Source: Hemileia vastatrix
Lineage: Eukaryota; Basidiomycota; Pucciniomycetes; Pucciniales; Zaghouaniaceae
Direction of reading: 5' to 3'
DNA: 64,000 bases
Assembly (NCBI GenBank): GCA_030280995.1
Contig: JASXTE010000017.1
Span: 17,667,498 to 17,731,497, forward strand
A program made the position numbers and the translations under genes. Shown piece by piece: positions 58,081 to 64,000 of the stretch; the first letter of the stretch is position 1, and each line of letters starts with the position of its first letter. The notes beneath the pieces were generated by a model. That model made no database searches. It saw only the letters and a list, made by a program, of their open reading frames with translations, and was not told the origin of the DNA.

Positions 58081-59380
58081 AAAATGCAAGATGGGTTGGT
58101 TCTCCTCTTCAATTTCTAAAAAGAAGCGCCTTCCAGTCTTATTTTTAAAGACAGCACAATAATGTGTAACACTAATATTTGATTAGAAAGTTTATAAGAT
58201 GAGAGATGAGTTTTAGAGATCAGGAAAACAAGTATTACTATCTGGATATTTCTATTCTTAATAAGCACTAATATCCACAGCTACTCCCTCTTGAAGCGCT
58301 CTCTTTGAATATGCCTTATTATAGCAATAAAATAACTCTAATAATAGTCAATCCTACTAAATCTATATATTCTCTCTATGTTGCGCTCTTTCACTATGCT
58401 ATATGAAATACACACACAGACGCACAAATGATAAAAGACTCAGAAAATATCTCTAATTCACTATTCTATTTTTCTTATATATATATATCTCTCCTCTTCA
58501 AAAGACTCCCTATCTTTATCAAATAATCCTCCTTTTTATATTTTTTTAGTACTCAAGACACAGTTCCCTAGTGGATCTTCAGCGCTGGCTCTAGCGCCAT
58601 ATCAGTAAAACAATAGCTAATCTATTAGTAAACTACGTACACTGCTTGTAACAACTACAGCACCTAAAACATACCATATGATTACTAACGCTTTTATTAA
58701 CTTGTTTCACTCATACTCCACATATGCGTTTTGACTATACCTTTGTTTTTGTTTCAGCTCTAATTTCAGTTTTGACTCATTCTAACGCTGATCCTAGCCG
58801 CCTTGACTCTTGGGTAGTTTTGTGATTGAGTCCCCACTCTCCTTTCTTTAATACTAAGTTCATAGTCCTGACAATTTGCTTAACTAGTTAGCCTCCCTTA
58901 TTACCTGTTTCAGTAAGTTACCCGACTAGCCGTGGTACAGTATACTATGCACTAGAGTTGTCCTTAAGCCACAACTCTTTTCTTAATGCGTAACACATAA
59001 TTATTAGAAAGTCCAAATCAATATTGTTTAGCGCTTTATGGTCCTAAATCAATAACACACAATTCCCCATTGTGCGGCACATCTCGCTACAAAATCCAAG
59101 CGCACAGACCCTTAATCCTTTTCCGTGCTTCCATTTCCTTTGTTCTTTGAAACACACAAATACATATTATATTTTAGCACTTACTACTGCGCTAAATTCC
59201 TTTGTTCTTCCTGGACTAGGTGCGCTGATTGGTCTAAAATTATGCTACCTGCGAGGCGCATACCACATACTCCCTCTACTCGCGACTGTCCCCAGGAGCC
59301 CATAAATACCTGTGTCTTGCAGTGTTTTCTTCCTCCATCTTCTATCTTCTTCTCTTATATATCATCATTTATATTTTTCA

Positions 59381-60423
59381 ATGAATACTAGAAGTACCAA
59401 TCCTAACACTGAAAATACCACCAACGTTGTGGACGCAATTTGACAGTTCGTGCGCACTCATCCCCCTGATGCTCCACCAACAACGCTCATAACTACACTG
59501 ATGGGTGGGACAAGATGCACCCGCTGCATCGAAAATGGCATATCTCCTTGTCATTTCTCAAAATCCCGCTGTGGCAATAATTTCTTCACTGTAAGTTATC
59601 TTCACTTTCCTTCCTTGTTGTTACTAACCTTTCATTTCTTTCCCCTTTTTTTCAGTCATGCAATTACTGCAAGAAATGCAAAAAGAAGTGTAGTTACAAT
59701 GGGCTGCCCACCGTTGCACACCTGGACCCTAACACTTCAACCACTAATATGATGAGTCAAATGACCATCAAGCACCCGGAGCCTGCTCCTGTTACCCCAC
59801 CTGGCAAAAAACGAGCCAAGGTTGGTTACCGCAAACCTACACCCAGTAGTGTCACTTCTGTCCCAAGATCTCTCTTTTCAGAGGAGAGTACCGTAAGTCT
59901 TCTTTTCCTACTTCTTCCTTTCTTAATCCTAACTTTCTCTTCTTTTTTTTTTCTCTTTTAGAATGCGCCAGGCACACCTTACGCTGAAATGCCTCCACCT
60001 CCAAATGTTCCTCTATTCCTTCCAGCCTTGGAAGAAGATCCCATCTGGGATACCGCACCTATTCCGGAGTGTATTCCTTGTATACCCACCCCTGACTGGA
60101 CAACTATGCAGCCGGTCTTTGATACCATCATCCCAGACAAATGACCCATTGAAACTTCTCCGGAAATCGATGATGAAGAGCCCGCCATGGCTCAAAACTG
60201 GGAATTTGCAGAGCGAATTGCCTGCGCTCCATACAATGCGACAATGCATCGTATGAACAACATGTTAGCTGCCGTCGAAGGATTCCTCGAGGCGGTCCCT
60301 TTTTATACTTGTGCCGAGTATAACAAACAAAAACAGCTAATAACCACCTTTCAACAAAACATGCAAGAGGCTGTTTACGACTGGGCTTTCTGCATTCCAA
60401 TCTTCGATGACGCAGAATACTAA
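59381..60423 (+). pseudogene. Cys-cluster protein gene B (3 exons, two in-frame TGA)
   Basis: Exons 59381-59590, 59656-59892 and 59962-60423, with GTAAGT donors, a CTAAC branch site and CAG/TAG acceptors; all junctions are in phase 0. The Cys cluster spans intron 1: CTRCIENGISPC, SRC, then SCNYCKKCKKKC. A Pro/Ser/Lys linker follows, then an acidic part and a C-terminal helical domain (YNKQKQLITTFQQNMQEA, VYDWAFC). TGA codons lie at 59441-59443 and 60142-60144; the second separates the C-terminal domain, which is conserved in A and C, so it is a mutation and not the true end. Without the first, translation could begin only after it. Function unknown; a Zn-binding regulator is a guess. Confidence 0.6.
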
Positions 60424-60918
60424 AAAATCTTCATTGTATATATTCCCTTTAAATTGTATATTACCTTGTAAAAAAAACTGTAACATTATTATTTTATTTT
60501 CCTTAACTTTCCTGTGAGAATTCTATAACTGCAAGATGAGTTGCCTTCAAAAATTATCATCCTTTTTCTAAGCAGCACCCTTCTACTAAGTGCCTATGAA
60601 TGATGAAACGACAATAATAATAATAAAAAATAACAAATTGACATCATTGCTACTTTCTATAGCAGCAAATACTTCCCCTGCGTTGTACATGCATGTGCCC
60701 TCTTTGAATCTTCAGATCTTCGCAGTGTATGACTTTCCCTTAACTGCAAAAGATTTGCCTTTCCTTGGGTCCTTCATTATTACAAAAAAATTTCACTATC
60801 TTCTTAGAAACCATCCAGCGCTCAAGTCAGACATGGCACACTGGTGACTTCTCTTATAATGCCATGTTATCTTATAAATAGCCCTTCTAATAACCTAGAT
60901 CTCTTTCATCCAAATATT

Positions 60919-61676
60919 ATGACTCAATATTGTACGGCCCCAAAAGATCAAGCGTGCTTGTTTTGTAAACGCCGCAACTTTCATTGTACATTTTATAAAC
61001 CTTGGGGGTATGCCTCCTTTAGACCTGCCTGTGACGATTGCTTTAGATACTGCAAAACTTGCAATATCTCTATAAACCAGAATACTCCTCAGCCTACTGG
61101 TTATATTTGCTTTCCACCTAGCTCTACTAGTAGCGCTCCCATAGTTACAACCACTAGTCCCACTATTTCCACTAATAATAATGTTCCTTATGAATCTCCA
61201 TTGCTTCCTAGTTTTCCCAGGCGCAAAATATCTATTCAGCCTAGCACTACACCTTCTTCCACTCCAAGCTCTAATGCTTCTATGCGCTCAGGCTCTACAG
61301 CAGCTGCTCCTGACGCGGTTACCATTACTTCGCCATCAGCGTGCCCACAAAACTTATTAGCAAGTAAGTATCCTTTATTATAATTACGCTCCCCTTGCCC
61401 ACTGACTCCTTGTCAGGCTTCAATGAATCTATCTCCCTGGGATGGGTTCCTATTCCTTTACCCTTTTTCCATTCCATGCGAATGTTTTCCAGACTTTGTC
61501 TTATATATGACGCTATGTCTCTATCCTATTCTAACGCACCAGCTTTTTCTGACACTGAACTTGAAGCTCGCTATACCCATATAGAAATGATAGGTCAGCT
61601 AATGAATGAAATCAGCTCATCAACTATTCTTGCATTCCCCGCTGATCCCCGTTGCTTCGTCATGCCTGAAGACTGA
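60919..61676 (+). CDS. Cys-cluster protein gene C (2 exons)
   Basis: Exons 60919-61363 and 61417-61676 (intron GTAAGT...TGTCAG, 53 nt) give 234 residues without a stop. Met 60919 is the first Met before the cluster that fits genes A and B. The N-terminus has ACLFCKRRNFHC and ACDDCFRYCKTC, a CxxC-x6-C type cluster, then a Ser/Thr/Pro linker (PTTTTSP-like), then a C-terminal helical part with LEARYTHIEMIGQLMNEI, aligning with B and A. It is antisense to the adjacent G1-type element, about 600 bp from its integrase end. I do not recognise the family. Intact, so possibly expressed. Confidence 0.6.
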
Positions 61677-62295
61677 AAAAGATATCCCATTAGCTTTCAC
61701 TCTGATACTGAATAGCCCACTAGCGCTTTTCCTTATGAGCCTCCTCTGTCCATTCTCCCTGTACATAGTCTTCATATTTTTTTCATGCTATGCCTTCAAA
61801 TAATCTTTTTAGACATGGGACTATTTTATTATGCCTGTCTTCCATACTATAGAGTGCCTAACTTTGCTACCTCTACTTTCTTTAAAAGACTGTAAACCCT
61901 AAAAAAATTCATAAATAAACCTTTATATCATAAAACTTTACCGCCTTTACTGCGATACAGAAATATACCATGTAAAATAAGAATTTAACTGTAGAGCGCC
62001 CCATCTATAAATTGCTATTCCACTCCTGGTTAGTTAACCCATTAGCTAAATTCCCAGCATCTTTTGCGTTTACATGATACACATCTCCTTTAATCCAATT
62101 ACCTATTTCGTCATGTCCCCTTGAACAATTAAAATATAAGATTTCATTTTCCTCTATGCCCTCATCTAAGCGCTTATTCCAGTTGCCTGTTCAGCCATAG
62201 TCCGCCTAACTTCCAGTTAGCGCCCTCTATCCGTCAAAACTGTGACAAAGCCTCCTGTGAGTCCTCTTAGAAAAACAAAACTTAACATAACTTGT
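61677..62295. other. Spacer between gene C and the G1-type integrase
   Basis: AT-rich DNA without a supported gene. It probably holds the 3' end of gene C and the 3' non-coding DNA of the element on the other strand. Confidence 0.5.
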
Positions 62296-62350
62296 TAGTT
62301 TAACCTCTTCCTGTAGGTATTATTCTGGTAGTTTTTCCTCCTTCCGGAGG
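62296..62350 (-). repeat. Two hairpin cassettes after the integrase
   Basis: 62296-62317 (CCTC ttcctg TAGG, one mismatch) and 62329-62350 (CCTC cttccg GAGG, which can extend to five pairs CCTCC/GGAGG). Both follow TAGTTT on the plus strand, in the same position as 1580-1695 in G1. Confidence 0.7.
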
Positions 62351-62640
62351 TTATCTTGTATCACTGGAACACCCCTTGGGTAGAATCTTTTGATCTGATC
62401 TGAAGCCACACGTCGCTCCCACTCAGTACCATCCAATTCATCCAGTAAATAAGACCCTCCAGTTATCTGCTTTCTTATCCTATATGAACCATTCCATCTG
62501 TCAGAAAACATCTTCCCCCATTGGCTTTCTAAACTTCTATTATAAACCAAAACCAAATCTCCCAGGTTCAATGGCTTTCTTAACCTATGTGCTAAGCGCT
62601 CATCCCAATATTTAACTGACTTGTCCCAGATCTGCATCAT
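62320..62640 (-). pseudogene. G1-type integrase C-terminal domain, copy 2
   Basis: 106 residues: WDERLAHRLRKPLNLGDLVLV-like region (given in parts: WDERLAHRL, GDLVLVYN), DRWNGSYRI, QIKRFYPRG. Matches 1671-2048. A stop near 62636 separates it from the core frame. Confidence 0.8.
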
Positions 62641-62664
62641 TCATTCTTATGCCTTCTTCACAAA

Positions 62665-63560
62665 CTAGTCTTTCCTTTCAAGCTGCGCTACCCTCGCTAG
62701 AATTAAATCTTTGGTTGAGCGCACTTGATCCCAGTCACATCCTAGAAATGATCCAGCCTCCAGATCAATAGGTAATACCGCCCTTTGACCAAACATCAGT
62801 TCATACGGTGAAAACCCTGTTGTCCTTTTAACTGAAATCCTGTCCGCAAACAAAACTAATGGGAAATAGTTCTTCCACTTTGCCCCATTATTTCCACATA
62901 GTTTAACTAGCGCATCTTTTATAACTTGATGCCCTCTTTCCACCATTCCCTCTGCTTCAGGATAATATGGTGTTGCAACTCGTAACTTTGCGCCAATACC
63001 TTTTACTACCTCTTGGAATTCTCCGGAAAATTCAGAGCCACCATCTACGGTTACCATCTTCATTACCCCATACCTGTAAATCCATTCTTTCTTCAAAAAT
63101 TCAGCTACATTACTTGCCTTGAGATTTACCAACGGCGCTGCTTCAATCCATCCTGATAGATCATCCCTGGCTACTACAAAGTATTTAAAGCATCCTTCTT
63201 TTATATGAACTGCATCTAAACTGAACCTACCAAAAACAGTATCTTTGCCTGTTGCTCTACCTTTCTCTTTTGGCTTTCTGTAACTCCTGCGCTAACATTC
63301 AGGACAAGATTTAACCCAATCTCTTACTTCATTTTTCATATTGGGCCACCAGAATCTTTCCCTAACTCTGCGATATGTTTCATCTTGACCTCTATGTCCT
63401 AAATTCTCATGTAACTCCCTGAGTATCTTCTCCTTCCCTTCCCTAGTTTGAACAACTAACTGAGGAGGCGAAGCTTGATTCTTCCATAAATTCCCATTTT
63501 TAATAAAATAACCTTTAGCGCGCTTCTTAATATTGCGCCAACCCTTTTTACTGCAAAAAT
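62665..63560 (-). pseudogene. G1-type integrase zinc region and core, copy 2
   Basis: Upstream of 63132 the minus strand encodes LHENLGHRG and KSCPEC, the complete H2C2 pattern, followed by a TAG just after CPEC (near 63295). Then ARDDLSGWIEAAPL, VTVDGGSEF and EGMVERGHQ give D, D, E. RTTGFSPYELMFGQ and the end follow. Unlike G1 (CEEY), both zinc cysteines are kept here. Confidence 0.82.
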
Positions 63561-63564
63561 CTGG

Positions 63565-63975
63565 TCAACTACTACCTTCCAAATATAAACTTAACAACTC
63601 TACTCCCTCAACAGTAGATGCGTCGTCTTCAGAATACTCCCCTTCTTCAAGATGAGTACTACTGTCTTGACTTCCCCGTAAATTATCTTCATCATCTGAC
63701 TCTTCCACTACCTTGCCTTGCGCACTTCTTGTTGCTACATTATCTTCAGCGTCCCCTAAATCCAGTTGCAGAATACCCTTGCTAAAAACATCCTTTGCAT
63801 TGCCAATATCTATTTTTATGTCTTTACGGACCTTCCACATTACTAGTTTATTATCATCACGGACAATACTGCCTTCTAATTTATTGTCATCGGGGACGTT
63901 ACTGATAAATCTTTCATAACAATAATCTATCCCATTTACCCATTTCTTATCTTCTTCAAATTCTTCCGCTTCCAA
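63565..63975 (-). pseudogene. Acidic linker upstream of integrase, copy 2
   Basis: 136 residues, strongly acidic in the second half (VVEESDDEDN, LEEGEYSEDDAS). It sits between RNase H (outside the window) and integrase, as the first third of 2574-3230 does in G1. No domain recognised. Confidence 0.5.
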
Positions 63976-64000
63976 GTCTTCTTCACACAGCGGTCTTCTT

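Larger units (their letters stand above)
62281..64000 (-). mobile_element. Second G1-type Ty3/Gypsy element (3' half, runs off the window)
   Basis: Contains the integrase C-terminus, core and zinc region and an acidic linker in the same order as 1671-3230, and two hairpin cassettes after the integrase. RT and Gag lie outside the window. Protein identity with G1 is high in the integrase but the linker is diverged, so it is a related subfamily. Confidence 0.82.

Overview
The window looks like repeat-dense, AT-rich chromosomal DNA of a basidiomycete fungus, most likely a rust (Pucciniales). Reasons: short introns (about 50-110 nt) in an alpha-tubulin and a Pik1-type phosphatidylinositol 4-kinase gene, basidiomycete-type Ty3/Gypsy elements, and decayed genes that I recognise as fungal TET/JBP-like 2OG-Fe(II) oxygenases, which are strongly expanded in rusts. 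I cannot name the species.

Only two genes look like ordinary intact host genes: alpha-tubulin (34800-36683, 8 exons, 449 aa) and PIK1 (36915-42073, 7 exons, 1458 aa). They lie head to tail, 231 bp apart. Almost everything else is mobile DNA, much of it nested.

Layout. (1) 1-8590: minus-strand Ty3/Gypsy element G1 (Gag, PR, RT-RNase H, IN). Its 3' non-coding part carries a repeated short hairpin cassette. (2) 9921-12110: inverted remnant of a G1-type 3' end, including an antisense Cys-cluster gene (gene A). (3) 12115-14629: truncated PIF/Harbinger-like transposon H1. (4) 14971-33375: a second, complete-ended copy H2, with matching terminal inverted repeats and an ATT target duplication. It contains a Myb/SANT-like gene, a TET-like gene, a purine/pyrimidine foldback and a Harbinger transposase. 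Its TET-like gene is split by chromovirus C1 (18225-28111; two 1501-bp LTRs; TSD TAGCC). (5) 33376-42073: host island. (6) 43064-53855: chromovirus C2, itself hit by a CACTA-like MITE and a solo LTR. (7) 53868-57800: mosaic of repeat fragments, including a C1-family pol fragment. (8) 57880-64000: 3' end of another minus-strand G1-type element, with two antisense Cys-cluster genes (B, C) downstream of its integrase.

Most interesting signals: the H1/H2 transposon that appears to carry a TET/JBP-like dioxygenase; a 22-nt cassette present about 24 times whose 4-bp stem changes on both sides together (AGTC/GACT, GGTC/GACC, CCTC/GAGG); and a small Cys-cluster gene family found twice in antisense at the 3' end of G1-type elements. 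MITEs M1-M5 have clean 3-bp target duplications and an 18-bp perfect palindrome or its decayed version inside each terminal repeat.
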